A stretch of 64,000 nucleotides of DNA, taken from positions 1,291,361 to 1,355,360 of the forward strand of contig WELB01000011.1 in NCBI GenBank assembly GCA_009602725.1. Direction: 5' to 3'. The position numbers were made by a program, and so were the translations under genes. This stretch comes from Spirogloea muscicola. Taxonomy: Eukaryota > Streptophyta > Zygnematophyceae > Spirogloeales > Spirogloeaceae. Shown here one piece after another: positions 1 through 12,200 of the stretch (position 1 is its first letter; each line of letters opens with the position of its first letter). The notes beneath the pieces are model-generated. The model was not told the DNA's origin, did no database searches, and worked only from the letters and a program-made list of their open reading frames with translations.

Positions 1-1769
1 GTCAATTAGCACGCCACTTGCCCCTCTACATGCCCCATGCTGAGCTTGCTCTGCTGGCATCAGTGTGATGTCTTACCGGCACAGGGCCAGAGCTCGTTGA
101 AACAGCAGGAGTAGACGTCAAGAGCCTGCTGCATGGAAGGGTAACTGGCTTGCTCTGCGCGCCACCCATTAAGACGAGCTCAGCTTCACGAGCATCAAGC
201 TCGTCTACACTCTCCTCCGTCTTGCATGGCCTATGCATGGCTGCTCACGGCTTGCAACCTTCGCTCGACACCGCCAACCATGGGAGCAAGCTGGTCAAGG
301 CCGACAACTATCGGGTCCCGTCCAGCTCAAGCAAATCTAGCTGGTTTCACTGGCCCCGGCTGCTCGTGTGCAACTCCACACTGACAAGCTGCCCATAACT
401 TGTCCACTGCACACTTGGCCACTCGAGCATGGCGCATGCAGAAGACGCCGCGTGCACGAGCTCTCGGAGGAGTGGGGAAGCCCCACCTAATCTTGGGCAG
501 TCGCTGAGACATGCACGCCTTACCTCGGCAAGCAGCTCCACGGCCTGGAGCCCCCGCAGACGGGCGCTGTGACGCGATCTCAATGTCGTGCCAGCTGCGA
601 CGCTGCTGCTACCGCCGCAGCCCACGCCAGCGAAGGCTCGCGCGCCCAGCACCACTGGCTGAAGGCGGCGGACGTTGGAGACCGCCTCCTGCGCCGTTGG
701 GAGCCCGTCGACGACGTCATGCGGGGGCCCCGCGAAGCCGCAGCGCCGCAGCAGCTCGGGCGGGAAGCCCGCGCCGGCGGCGCCGCCGTGGTCGAGGAAG
801 CGGGCGGCCGGCGGGCNNNNNNNNNNNNNNNNNNNNNNNNNNNNNNNNNNNNNNNNNNNNNNNNNNNNNNNNNNNNNNNNNNNNNNNNNNNNNNNNNNNN
901 NNNNNNNNNNNNNNNNNNNNNNNNNNNNNNNNNNNNNNNNNNNNNNNNNNNNNGGCCGGCCGCCGCTGGCTGGCGGCAGGGCCAGGCACAGCGCTCGCGC
1001 GACCAGCCGGCGGCAGCGCCCTGCCGCCGTGTGCCCTTCGGGTGCGGCCCTCAGGCCCGGGCGCGCGCAGACGACTGCTCCGCATGCTCATCAATGGCGG
1101 CGCAGGCGCGCTCAGACGGCGCCTCGGAGCAGCAGCCACCAGAGATCTTCTCCAGCACGTGCAACGTGCCGGCAATGGCGGGAGCATCCCAGTCGTGGCA
1201 CACGGCAGCCGCCAGGGGCCACGCTGCTGGAAGTCGGTGTTGGCTGGCTGTACGTCCTCAGGTATCCAAGGCCTCCGACCAGGGCAAGGGTGCTATGGGT
1301 TGACGTGATCACTTGCAGCATATTTGTCCTGCCGGCCGCTGAACACTGTGGAGCTGATCTGCACGCGAACGAAACCAAGTCTCAGAGGATTTGGGACGTA
1401 CATGAGACCCAGTATCTCTGCAGCAATTCTGGCAGTCATTGCCACTTTTGTCACCTGAGGATGTGACAAACGTGGGAAGCTGCAGCTCTTCGCAGACGGC
1501 GTGCCTCTTGCGATTTAGGGGGTGGGAAGACAGTGGCCAGTGCAGCAAATACTGGAGAGGCTTCCATTCAAAAGTCAATCAATGCACCTTCCAGCACTCT
1601 TGCAGATTAAAATTTCCAACTTTGGCTGTCAAAAGTCTCGGCGCTGACTGGAAATGTCATCCTATTTACTTTTTCTGCTATAGAGCTGCGGTGTTTAGAC
1701 GATTTTTTCTTGTGCAGGATGCTGTTTTCGTTGACATGAAAGCAAAACTCTTTGCCACTGATTTGGCAG
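1..1769. other. Unassigned 5' region with assembly gap
   Basis: I recognise no gene here. The stretch 500-1250 is very GC-rich and broken by a 137-base N gap (817-953). A minus-strand frame from about 1230 down to a TGA at 1051-1053 reads like a short coding exon (contains CHDWDAPAIAGTLHVLEKIS), but it matches no family I know. The long Arg/Ala/Pro-rich plus-strand frames across the gap look like composition artefacts. The missing first exon or exons of the TlyA-like gene, presumably with an organelle-targeting peptide, should also lie somewhere before 1770. Confidence 0.3.
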
Positions 1770-3494
1770 GCCACCTAGGAGGCGGAGGAGGTTGGATGAA
1801 GTCTGCATGGAGCGATTTCCACAGTACAGTCGCTCGACAATCCAGTCATGGATAGTCCAAGGTGAGAGAGGTCCAATCTGCTACATGCTCGCTTTGCTGC
1901 TAATGCAGAACGTCAAGTCAGCTTAGCATACTTTGTTAATCAGCACTGAGATTGGTGCCCAATACTGCAGTGACAATGTAGGATGTGCTTCCTGAATGTA
2001 CTATGAAATGGCCAGCAATGAGAATCTTTATGGAGCATCATCGCTACTTGCAGGCAAAGTGCTCGTTGGAGACAAGCCTGCTGTGAAGTCAGGCACGATG
2101 ACCGCTGATGATGCCCAGATAAGGATCACAGCAGAGGTACCGAGATTTGTGTGCAGGTGAGACGTATTCTTATAGTAAATGGCTGCATTCTTTCGACGAG
2201 CAGTGGATTATTTACAGGTTTGCTAGATGTGCTCCCTATGGACCCTAGCACAACCTTTGGCTTTGGCTCGACAGATGTTCATCTGGTTGTGCTGCTGACT
2301 CTTTGCAGGGCAGGGTACAAGCTTGAGGGCGCAATCGAGCATTTCAGAGTTGATGTCACAGACAAGGTGGCCCTAGATGCTGGGCTGTCAACCGGCGGCT
2401 TCACAGACTGCTTGCTACAGCGTGGGGCCCTCAGAGTATACGGTGTAGACGTGGGATATGGCCAGGTCAATATTCATCAACTTGCCTCGTTTCAGACTTG
2501 AGTTGCGCACAGAAGTAGCATGGACCAAGTGGCCTTCTGGTGATGGAGACCTTTGACCTGCTTCCTGAATCTTACAAGAGGAAATGTCAATGTGCTTGAC
2601 AGGTGAGCGAGAAGATCAGGACAGACAAGAGGGTGGTAGTCATGGAGCGAACCAATCTACGCCATCTTCCTGGCTTGCCGGAGCCAGTTGACATCGTCAC
2701 GCTCGACCTCTCTTTCATCTCCATTCTCCTTGTGAGAAACTTGCTTCATCTTTCGTTCTAAGGTGACAAGTGATATGAGTTGCTCTATAAGCATGCACAC
2801 ATATTGTTGCTGAGCTGGTGGTCAGTCAACAATCTGGGAAGTTGTAGGGACCGAGTGGACTGTCCCCATCGTAGTCTGGAATCGTCCTTACCATGGTGTT
2901 CGAGCTCCTTTGATGAGTGAATAGCAATGACCGAGCAGGTCCTTCCAGCTGTGTGCTCTGTCATGAAGACGAAGGCAGAGCTCATCACACTCATCAAACC
3001 TCAGTTTGAAGCTCGGCGAGAGCAGGTTCCGCGCTCCTCTCAACAGCTTCACACAATGGCCTTCCGAGTACTTGCGCTATTTCGGCTGCGGTGACAAGAT
3101 GGGAGAGTGTCTCTTGGCCTTCTCCCTACTATGTGCCTTTGTTGCTGCTGGAGAAGCTGTTCTGCTGATGTACAAGTTGCTTTCTGATTAGCAGGTCGGA
3201 GGAGGGGGCATTGTGCGTGATGCACAGGTCCACAGCCAGGTGAGCTAGAGTTGGCATTCTCAGCCAACAGTGTTGACTTGCTTCATACAGATCCTGCATG
3301 CAATGTCCATCTTAAGTGCAGCTTCCTGGCTGGGAGCATCCCCTTGCTCAACAGCATTGCACCTGCTGCAGGTTGTAGAGAAGATCGTCAGCGGGGTTGA
3401 GAGCTTCGGACTTCAGTGCCACGGCTGGATCCCTTCCGCGCTGAAAGGCACCGATGGCAACCAAGAATTTTTGGCTTACTTTTCAAGACAGTAG
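1770..3494 (+). CDS. TlyA/FtsJ-type rRNA 2'-O-methyltransferase-like protein (5' end not resolved)
   Basis: Seven exons are visible: 1770-1861, 2054-2156, 2309-2465, 2603-2731, 2939-3025, 3195-3239 and 3372-3494 (TAG). Phases agree throughout. The first visible exon carries the start of an S4 RNA-binding domain ([18 protein letters not shown]) and the second its end ([15 protein letters not shown]). Then come the SAM-binding motif I ([20 protein letters not shown]), VERTN-like and DLSFISILL segments, the catalytic-core lysine motif [10 protein letters not shown], and VGGGGIVRD. This is the domain order of TlyA hemolysin-type 2'-O-methyltransferases that act on rRNA; plants have an organelle-targeted homologue (family knowledge). 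An in-frame TGA at 1759 requires splicing from an upstream exon ending in phase 2, which I could not place. Substrate and organelle location are inferred, not seen. Confidence 0.9.
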
Positions 3495-4194
3495 AAGGTC
3501 ATCATGCTTTGCATTGCTGCATTCTAATCGTCTCTCGAGCAGCAGAGGGCCCATTCTGTGTTCCTGATTAATATACAGTGCGCCCTTGCAATGCGGCCGC
3601 ACGTGCTAGAGCCACTACGCACTGAGATTTCTCCTCACCATTGGCAAGGAGACATGGATTGAATATAGGCAGGTAGGCTGCAGTAGCTGAGCTCACAGAT
3701 CTGACGCAATGTTACAAGCAGCTGGAGTTACAAGCTCCTACTTGAAAGAGAAGATCCAAAAAGAGGCAGGACCTTTCACGTTAAAGAAGAGCTTCAAGCA
3801 AGGGAAGTGACTCCGTGGCCATGTAAACAGCGTGCAATCAGGCTAGGCGAGGTCTGGCGGAGTGCTACATGGTGCACTGTCAGTCAAAACCCTCAAGCTT
3901 TTGAACGTGAATTTCTAGAACCCAAAACAAGGTGGCGAAGAATGTGATGTGCATCATGCAAAGTGCAAGTTCCACAATACATTGTTCTTCTGGGTGGTGC
4001 TCACGGGCATCATGGTACGGCCAATTTGCAGTCAGCATCCTCTTTCCAGGACAAAAGGGGACACTTACTTGGAGCTCCTGCAGTGTCGCCAGTGAGAAGC
4101 TCAGCCTCCTGCTGAAGTGGCTACAGGCCGTCAAGATTGCCAGCTGAGGCCGCACGGAGGGTGCTGCAATTGCGGTGGCAACGGTAGCTGCAGG
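3495..4194. other. Intergenic region, nothing recognised
   Basis: About 700 bp between the TlyA-like stop and the first plausible ATG of the PfkB gene. It should hold the 3' UTR of the former and the promoter of the latter. The minus-strand open frame across 3880-4644 is out of register with the real PfkB exon and is a composition shadow. A NotI-like GCGGCCGC lies near 3594; no repeat or RNA gene was seen. Confidence 0.4.
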
Positions 4195-7100
4195 ATGGCA
4201 TGGCGAGACGGACTCAGCAGGCGCACTTGCGCCGCAAAGCACCCGCACGAAGCCGCAGCACAGTGGCATCTTGACCATCCGGCTGGGACAAGCGGCAACG
4301 GTATCACAGTGGCGATGGCTGGCGGTGCAGCCGGGCGTCGCCTGGCCGCAGTGGCTTCCCACATCGTCGCAGCGCCACCGTCGGCCTCCGCTACTGCGGC
4401 CGACGTCGGAGATGGGGACGCCCGGCCTTGCCACTGCGACGAGTCTGCCACCGCCCTGGTCAAGCAGTCGCCTCTCCATGGGCACCCGGCGGTGCTCATC
4501 GGTGCGGCGGTGTTTGACGTCCAGGCGGCGCCCGTAGCGGGCGCGGAGCTGCGCGCAGGCACGACGACTCCCGGCACCGTGAGCCACTGCCGCAAAGCAG
4601 CTCAGCTGCTGTGCAGAGCCACCATCGTTGCTAGCTGCGGCCACTGGCGACGTTTGTTGCCGTCATGAGGTGCTCATGTGCTCGGCTGGCCCGCACTGTG
4701 CTTGGCGCCCAGGTGGCGTGCTTGCATGGTGGCGTGGCACGCAACATCGCCGAGTGCATGGCCCTGATGAGCACGATACCGCCACTGCTCGTGTCCATAG
4801 TCGGCCTCGACGCCTTCGGTACTATGGCCTGCTCCTCTCCTGACGTTCTTCTGAGACCTCAGCTCTAATCCGTAGCCTCAACTCCTCAATCGTTTATTGT
4901 GTCTGGCAGCTCTGCAAGGAGTGGATCACTGCTTGGGGGCATGCCGAGCTTGAAAGCCTGGTGGTTGTGCAGGCAGCTCTTACATCCTGAGCTTGTGGCT
5001 TAGACCTGCTTGCCACCATCTCTGCAGGCGATGCGCTGGTCGCTCATCTGGAGAGCCTGCACATGCCCACCCGCGGTAACCCCTTCACCTCTTGCGTTCT
5101 TGAGACTCGGCATTTGTCCTCTGCTCCTTGACTGCAGCAGCTCAAGGGACGCCGTGAGCTAGTGTCACTATAGTGCAAAGCGTTTACTGACTAGGCTCAC
5201 AAGGACTACAACCACTTCCCTTTTGCGCTGGTGGGCAGGGATAAAGAGGTGCCGCGGAGTGTCGACGCCGGTGGTGACAGCAATTATCGGCAAGGGCAGG
5301 GACATCATGGCCGGCGTGGCTGACACGCGGGCAGTGGTCTGTGCGTTATTTCTCCCTTGCTGCTGTGTCTGCCAGACGCCACAGCTGTCTTTATGTAGTC
5401 AATGCCAGGAAGTTGTGAGCCTGGGTATGTGGAGCAGCATACTTGCAGCAGCTGGCGACTCTGCACTTTATGATGATGACTGCAGGACACCGATTAGCCT
5501 GATACCTGCTCGCCTGGGCTGGAATCTCTGGACTTTGCGCAGGAGTCGGAGCTAATGTCTGGATGGGTGCACAACTTCCGGCACGACATTGAAGCTGCAC
5601 CAGTGGTGCTGGTGGACGCCAACCTCCTACCGTCCGTGCTGGAGACTGTCTGCAACAGTGCGCAAGGCCCTTACCCCCCCTTTTCAGCAACGCATTTCCT
5701 CACCAGTACATTCTCGCACCTCTCATGAGTTAATGGTGTAGTTGGGGTTTGAGGCTCGCCAAGTGCATTCCCTTCACTGCCTGTACATCTGGCCGATGTG
5801 GCATCGCAGTGGCTGCGCGTGGCAAGACGCCGGTGTGGTTCTAGCCCGTGTCTGTGGCCAAGGCAGTCAGGGCTGCATCCATCCTCCATCAGGTATGGAG
5901 GTGGCGGTCTAAGTTACACTCTTGCGTGGCCAGCCAAAGCGTGAAGAACTGGAGATCGACCGGTGCAGTACCTTTGCATCTGCATTCCGTAGGAACTTCA
6001 AACTACATATGTGCTCTGGCTAGTCATATGAGGAGCGCTGTGTTCCTCTCGACCCTGAGTCACGCACAAGATTACTTTCCTACTTACATGCAGTGCCATG
6101 TCGGTTCCGTTGACTTCTTCGAGCACAATATCTGCCCTTCCTTTAGGTGACCTTCGTCTCTCCCAGCCAGGAGGAGCTGGTGGCAATGGCACAAGCACTG
6201 CAGCAACCGGAGCTGCGGACTCCATTGCCCTGTTTGACATCCCCATCAGCTGCATTCCCAACTGCGGCAGCTCATGCTGAAGCCCTGGAGCCTTACATCC
6301 GATCACTCTTAGTTGCGGGCGTGACATATGTGGTCACCACCATGGGAGCCGGTGGTGCTCTCCTAAGCTACCTGCGCACTTTGTGTATAAGAAGCTGCCT
6401 TCTGCCTCGGCAAAGAGAAGAGGCTGCTAACAAGGCATCACGGATTGGAGCAGGCGGCCTCAAGGGACTGCAGTCTCGGTCGGCATGCTGTGACAGCAAC
6501 ACTAAGGCAGCTGGTGGCAGTACCATGCCATGCGATTGCAGAGGCACAGGCAATCGTGGCACAGGAGTTGTGGCAGCAGGACGTCATAGCTGGGAACCAG
6601 CACAGGCTTCTGACAGGATCCAAGGAAGCACAGGTGTCACTCCACCTGCTGGTGTAGTTGGCAACCACTCCATGAAGTGCACTTGCAACTCGAGAAATCG
6701 TCATCCTCCTGCTAGTGAGCACGAGCTCGCGGTGGACAGCAACCAGGCAGCGGTACAATGTCCACAGCAACTGCAGAAGCTGAGATCCTCCAACATGTTG
6801 CAGCGCGGTAGGGGACCTGAGCTTCAGGAGATTGACCACCGCCACTTTCCGGCCGTTCAGGCTAAAGTGGTGAGAGTGATTGGGGCAGGGGACAGCCTGG
6901 TTGCTGGAGCCCTCACAGCCCTCGTGGAAGGAAAGAGCATCATAGAAGCCATGGCGTATGGGATGGCGGCCGCTGCGAGGACAATCGGCAGCCAAGACAA
7001 TGTTCCATCCTTGACGTCATTGGAGGAGCTTCGAGGTGAGTTTGGGCGCTGTGCACAGCAGCTTGTGTGCTACTTTACCATGCATGCAGTAGCGGGTGCA

Positions 7101-7322
7101 TATTGGTCCAATTCAGTGCTTGTGAGTATCCTGTTCTGCGAGTGTCGCTTGCATTGTCTCAATCCTGCCGCAATCGAATATCCATGATAGCCAGTGCGGT
7201 TTTTGACTTTAGCTTGCTTGTCCATGGAGTGTTCTGCAGATGCCAGCAAAGGAGCTGCTGCATCCTCTTACGTCATAAGAATCCCATCCATATCAACCTC
7301 CTCGCATGTACAATCCAACTAA
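4195..7322 (+). CDS. PfkB-family pseudouridine kinase-like protein with an in-frame TAG
   Basis: Eight exons fit: about 4195-4578, 4713-4818, 5028-5075, 5239-5336, 5543-5657, 5810-5892, 6147-7035, 7240-7322. All junctions are GT-AG with matching phase. The product begins with a probable targeting region, then the PfkB N-terminal strand (VLIGAAVFDVQA), TTPGT, the GGVARNIAEC substrate motif, a middle domain ending PVWF...PVSVAKAVRA, and the C-terminal signature VIGAGDSLVAGALTALVEGK with the catalytic Asp. The GGVARN and PVWFEPVS patterns are those of pseudouridine kinases, which phosphorylate free pseudouridine for breakdown (family knowledge). Codon 5842-5844 reads TAG where relatives have Glu (GAG), while the frame continues perfectly on both sides. 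Exon 7 also holds a low-complexity insert of about 150 residues (about 6365-6820). The start codon is a guess; 4195 is the first ATG in frame. Confidence 0.85.
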
Positions 7323-8670
7323 GACTTCTGTGCTGGAGACCTTAGCAAGGCTTGCAACTTCAGATGTACATTCTCAGTACCGGGAAAAGGTCATTCTGGT
7401 GGGTGTCTATGCCACCACTTTTTGGAAGTACAGCAAATACATGAACATATATAATAAGATTATCTTGCCCAGAACACGAAGTGTGGAGTAGCTCAAAGCT
7501 AAAGCCAGAAATTGTCAAAGTCTGCAATCTTTGGGTCGCTTGGTCAAGTCACACTTGTGGTCATGCCTAGTTGGCAAACCATAATGCATTTGACAAAAAC
7601 GAAACAACCTAGGAGAGACCTAGTATCAGCTTAACTGCAAGAAGACCACGATGAGATCACACGCACACCTGCAATGTACGCAAAATGGTGGACATACATA
7701 CTAAGATGCTGGTGAAACAGACCTTGATGAAGCCTGATACGCACAAATGCCACGCTGGCTAAAGTATGCCACAGACCAGAGTATATAAATTCCCACTCAG
7801 ATTATCCTCACCTCGTGCTGCGTCCAAAGCTCACAACTACCTACAGATCTACATTTATGAACGTGTTTTGCACCAGGACCTGGTGCTGCCCGACTACAGG
7901 AACGACCTGGCGGATGGAAGAGGCGGACATTGCAGCTTGCTCAATCAATACTGGTCACCTTTTGGCGTCAATTGATGGACGCAATCAAAGACTGCTAAGA
8001 ATGGCCGGAATGGCTACAGCCACCTTAACGTTTAACGATCTGCAAAGCATGGTCTAGGTTGTATATCAAGGCGCAAGGTTCACAAGCACCAAGCGCAAGA
8101 TACATCACTGCTCTCAGTGTTAGGGTTTCGGCAGCAAAATAGATAAGATGGCAAGAGCTGCCCACTGAGAGCCTTCACGAGGCTGATGAGATGCATTCTC
8201 CTGCAGATGCAATAAGCCGGGAGTCCAGGGCCCACCTGCGGCGGCCATGGTCGTTTGCTTGTAACACTTGTAACACCTTCAAAGGCAGGCTGCGATATTC
8301 AAAGAGGTGGTGTGCCTTCGCTGCCGCCCTCCTTGGTTTGGTCTTTCGGCCAGCCTTCGCCAGCTCGCTAATGATGCTTGCAAAGCGGATGCACCGGCTG
8401 CCCAGTCTGTGTTGCTCAATCAACGATGTTCAATGGACATCACTTTGGTCCCCCATGCTGACAACCTTTCCCACCTCTGGCCCCCACAGGTGGCCTGCCA
8501 ACATTTGCTTGTCCTTGCCAGGCAGCTCTCCCCACTGAGAAGCATCTGTGACCAAGTCGCCACCAGCAGCCCTTGCCTGACATTCCTCGTCGCTGTCATC
8601 GTCACATCATACCCTCCATTCCCCACCCCCCTTTGCCTCAGTGTGCCCCCGAGCTCGTTAGTGCTTCCGC
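7323..8670. other. Long intergenic region without a recognised gene
   Basis: About 1.35 kb between the PfkB stop and the 3' end of UBL5. The genes converge here, so both 3' UTRs must lie in it. The small open frames on either strand (for example 8175-8538) match nothing I know and overlap one another. No hairpin tail of the local LINE family was found here. Confidence 0.4.
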
Positions 8671-8892
8671 TTAGTTGTAGTAGAGCTCGAGACCCATGCC
8701 GTCGTGGACCTCGTAGTCGGCGAGCGTGATGTGGTCCTTGTAGATGGTGTACCACTTCTGGATGCGGATCTTCTCCGGCCGCGTGCCGGTCTGCGCTGCC
8801 ACGAGCTTCTTGAGGTCGCCGATCGTGTCGTCCTCGTTGCACTTGACGCGGACCTTCTTGCCAAGCCGGTCGTTCAGCACCACCTCGATCAT
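8671..8892 (-). CDS. UBL5: Ubiquitin-like protein 5 (Hub1)
   Basis: A complete, intronless 73-residue ubiquitin fold. It starts [17 protein letters not shown], continues with [16 protein letters not shown] and [20 protein letters not shown], and ends GLELYYN, with the double Tyr and no Gly-Gly tail, which is diagnostic of UBL5/Hub1. Hub1 is not conjugated; it binds spliceosomal partners such as Snu66 and Prp38 and modulates pre-mRNA splicing (established knowledge). The start at 8892 gives the invariant family length. An in-frame ATG at 8994 would add 34 residues including a poly-Ala run encoded by a GCC repeat. The gene is divergent from NAT10, whose ATG lies 308 bp away. Confidence 0.97.
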   Translation of the reverse strand: MIEVVLNDRLGKKVRVKCNEDDTIGDLKKLVAAQTGTRPEKIRIQKWYTIYKDHITLADYEVHDGMGLELYYN

Positions 8893-8926
8893 CGCGGCGG
8901 CGGCGGCGGCGGCGGCGGCGGCAGCG
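8893..8926. repeat. (GGC)n microsatellite at the UBL5 start
   Basis: A run of about ten GGC/GCC units lies immediately before the conserved UBL5 start codon. On the minus strand it reads as alanine codons in frame with the gene, so length changes would not shift the frame. It could be 5' UTR or part of an extended N-terminus. Confidence 0.85.
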
Positions 8927-9042
8927 ATGGAGGTGGAGGAGCTCAGGGTTGGCTGAATCGAGCTGCTTGACGAAGTGCAGAAGGACCGATTCATGGGCTA
9001 TTTTGACGGGGGGCTAACGGGCAGTGCAGAGAGTCACAGCTC

Positions 9043-9110
9043 CTTAAACCCTGGCTCCGCGCAGGAAAATATGTGCGCGCAGGGGGCTTCCACAAGCGCC
9101 AGGGTTTAAG
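9043..9110. promoter_or_regulatory. Inverted repeat with telo-box-like core in the UBL5/NAT10 divergent promoter
   Basis: A perfect 13-bp inverted repeat, CTTAAACCCTGGC at 9043-9055 and its complement at 9098-9110, sits between the divergent UBL5 and NAT10 starts. Each arm contains AAACCCT, the core of the plant telo-box, which is common upstream of ribosome-biogenesis and translation genes (established knowledge). Use as a shared regulatory site is inference; it could also form a hairpin in a 5' UTR. Confidence 0.35.
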
Positions 9111-9200
9111 ACCCCCCCCCATTCTCCCTGTCTGCCTCCTCCCCCCCCCCTCCAGCAGCAGCCGCCCGTGCTCTCAGCGCCGGCGGCCGCAGGGGCCGCG

Positions 9201-12200
9201 ATGAAGAAGCGCGTGGACATGCGCATCCTGACGCTGGTGGAGAACGGCGTCCGCGCCCGCCACCGCTCCATGTTCGTCATCGTCGGCGATCGCGGGCGCG
9301 ACCAGGTCCGGCGCCTCGACCCTCGGCTGCTGCCCGTCGAGGCTCGACGACAGGCTACGTTGCCCCCGCTGTCTTTCTGAGAGAGATGGCTGCAGCAGCC
9401 AATTTGCGGCACACGCCGACGGTTCAACACTCAGTCGCTCGCCCGCTCCCCCGTTCTGCGGCTCTCGCCTCCTTCAGGTTGTGAACTTGCACTACCTGCT
9501 CTCAAAGTCCGTCGTCAAGGCCCGGCCGTCCGTGCTGTGGTGCTACAAGAAGGAGCTCTACTTGAGCAGGTGAGCTTATGCCAGACCTTGCACTACTCAC
9601 CTTACGTCAAGCTGTGGCGCCGGCATGAGGCGCTTGAGGACTTCTGGCAGAGTCTGGCACAGTGCAAGCCAGCTTGTGAGGGACTGGCCTTCGAGCTTTC
9701 GGCAGCAGGGGCTGCCTTTGAAGAGCACCGCACAAAGCTGCCGAGCCGGTCATTGCACTGGATGAGGGCCATCACTGCGTCAATTGGATGCCTTGAGCAG
9801 ACTAGCCTCTTTCGACCGCCAGTCCCGCTTCCAATGCACAAGCTTATCCGATTGCAATACCTGTGAAGTGAGCCGTGTGGTGGATAAAAGGGACTAAATG
9901 TCTGATTGGCTGCTCTTCTTCGCCACTGTAATGAAGCCACTGGCGCAAGCGGCAGAAAGAGGTGCGGAAGATGAAGCAGCAGGGCAAGCTGGACCCAGAG
10001 AAGGAGGACCCCTTTGCGCTCTTCGTGGCGTCCACCAACATCCGCTACTGCTATTACTCGGACACGCACAAGATCCTCGGCAACACCTTTGGCATGTGCG
10101 TCCTCCAGGTTTCACTGCCTCCCCTCCCTCGTCCCAGAGTTACCACCGGGACACTGTCACGTGCTTTGGCCTAAAACTCGCAGTGCTCTTTGCATTGTCA
10201 GGGGCTGTCATGTAGGGGTCCAATCAAGACCTGTGTGCTTGTTCTTCAAGCTCACTCCATAGCTAGCACACTGTCCTCCTAGTCAAATCAGTAGTACGCT
10301 GTGATAGCATGTTGGACCTGGTCATCTACCACTTTTGTCGGCCTCATTGGCCATCAGCTGGAATGTCATGGACAGGTGAGGTACTCCTTGGTCGCCATCT
10401 GCATGGGGAAAACCTCAGGGTCATAGACGTTGTACGACTTGGGCGGAGCTGTCCACCAGCGACAAGCCTATGCATGGCAATCTCCCCAGGGTCATAGACG
10501 CGGTATGACTTGGACGGAGCTGTCCAAGCGCGACAAGTCTCAAGCTCATCATGAGCACTCAGCGCTGGTCGAGTGATGTTGCTGGAGCATCACTGTGACT
10601 CTTAAAGCCTCTCATGAGGCAACTCGCTCTTCTGAAATCAGGACTTTGAAGCCCTCACGCCAAACCTCCTGGCACGGACAGTTGAGGCGGTAGAGGGCGG
10701 AGGCATCATCGTTTTGCTCCTCAGCTCCCTCACGTCGCTCTCCAAGCTTTACACCATGACGATGGTCAGCAGCCTCCTCTGCATGAGTTGCTTAGCCACG
10801 TCATGGACCTCTGCTATACACAATATCTGAGTGTTGGCACGTCCATTTTTGGTGTTTCTATGATTGCTGCACAGTGAGCTACTTGGCTCCTCCTCCGCTG
10901 AGCCTCTGTTGATGCCTTGGTCTGGCAGGATGTGCACGCCCGCTTTCGGACGGAGTCCCACACAAATGTGACGGGACGCTTCAATGAGCGCTTCATCCTG
11001 TCTCTCGCAAACTGCCGGGCATGCGTTGTCATGGATGACGAGCTCAACATCCTCCCAATCTCCTCGCACATACGGAACCTCCAGCCCCACCCCAAGTCCG
11101 AGGTGAGTTTCTACTAAACTGTGCAGCTGGTCATAAGATCAGAATGCTGCAAGTTCAGTTTCTGGTAGACCAAACAGCAGGTCTTCAACGACTATGAATG
11201 AATCAGCTTATGCTCGAGTCCAAGAGAACACAACAGTGTCTCAGTGCATTGAGCTGACACTTGCGTCACTCTCTGAAAGGTAGAAGAGAGCGCAACAGAG
11301 GCTGAGCAGGACCTGAAGGAGCTCAAGGAGTCGCTCAAGGACACCCAGCCAATGGGGGCCCTCGTTGACCAATGCCGCACCTTGGATCAGGTCAGTGTGC
11401 CGGATACCGCTCCTTCTGTTCACCCTGTTGTACAGTTCAGATTCTGCTTTCGCAGCAACTCTCCTGTCAAGTTGTTCCGACCAGGACCTGTCTACTTGCA
11501 GAACCTCCACCATGCAGACTTGTAAAGCTGCACCTGTGAGATACAGGTGCACTAAAAAAAACGATTGCTCTCTTCTAAAGTGTGTAGTGCTCACAGCAGT
11601 GATTCGGTGATTTGGAATTTCTCAGTTGATTTTGTATCTATGTGCCTCCTGTATGGCAGGCGAAAGCAGTTATCACCTTCTTGGATGCCATCTCTGAGAA
11701 GACGCTGCGGTCCACCGTCGCCCTCACTGCAGCTAGAGGCCGAGGAAAGTCAGCCGCCTTGGGAGTAGCCATTGCTGGAGCCATTGCTCTTGGGTGACTA
11801 TCTGACCCCATGGAAAAGGCTACAACTAAAGCTTGTGTGAGGTTTGATGGCCTTGCTTGTCATGCTGAGGAGGCACAGGATCGTCAACACATATCTCAAG
11901 AAGAAGGAACACAAACACATTAGCCACTAATAAATGCGGCGTTACCTATGAGTGAGCAGATGAGATGTAGTTCATCAGCTCTGCGCTGTGCGGTGTTGGC
12001 TTGAGTATGCAGCCTATGCTGCAGAGCTCAGCTTCATATGAAGTATATGTGCAGCTATTCCAACATTTTCGTGACGTCTCCGAGCCCCGAGAACCTGCGG
12101 ACCCTCTTTGACTTCATATGCAAGGGCTTTGATGCCATGGATTACAAGGTTGCCATCACCACCCCTTAACAATGCTGAGGACGCAATTGCGAGATCCTGC

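Noticed and set aside
511-1308. Plus-strand frame of 265 codons across the N gap
   Set aside because: Arg/Ala/Pro-rich in all frames and spans unknown bases; a GC-composition effect.
3880-4644. Minus-strand frame of 254 codons
   Set aside because: Antisense to the first PfkB exon, no motif, and the plus strand has family-level support.
5842-5844. TAG as a reassigned sense codon
   Set aside because: TAG ends the TlyA-like and NAT10 frames exactly where the families end, so it is a stop in this genome.
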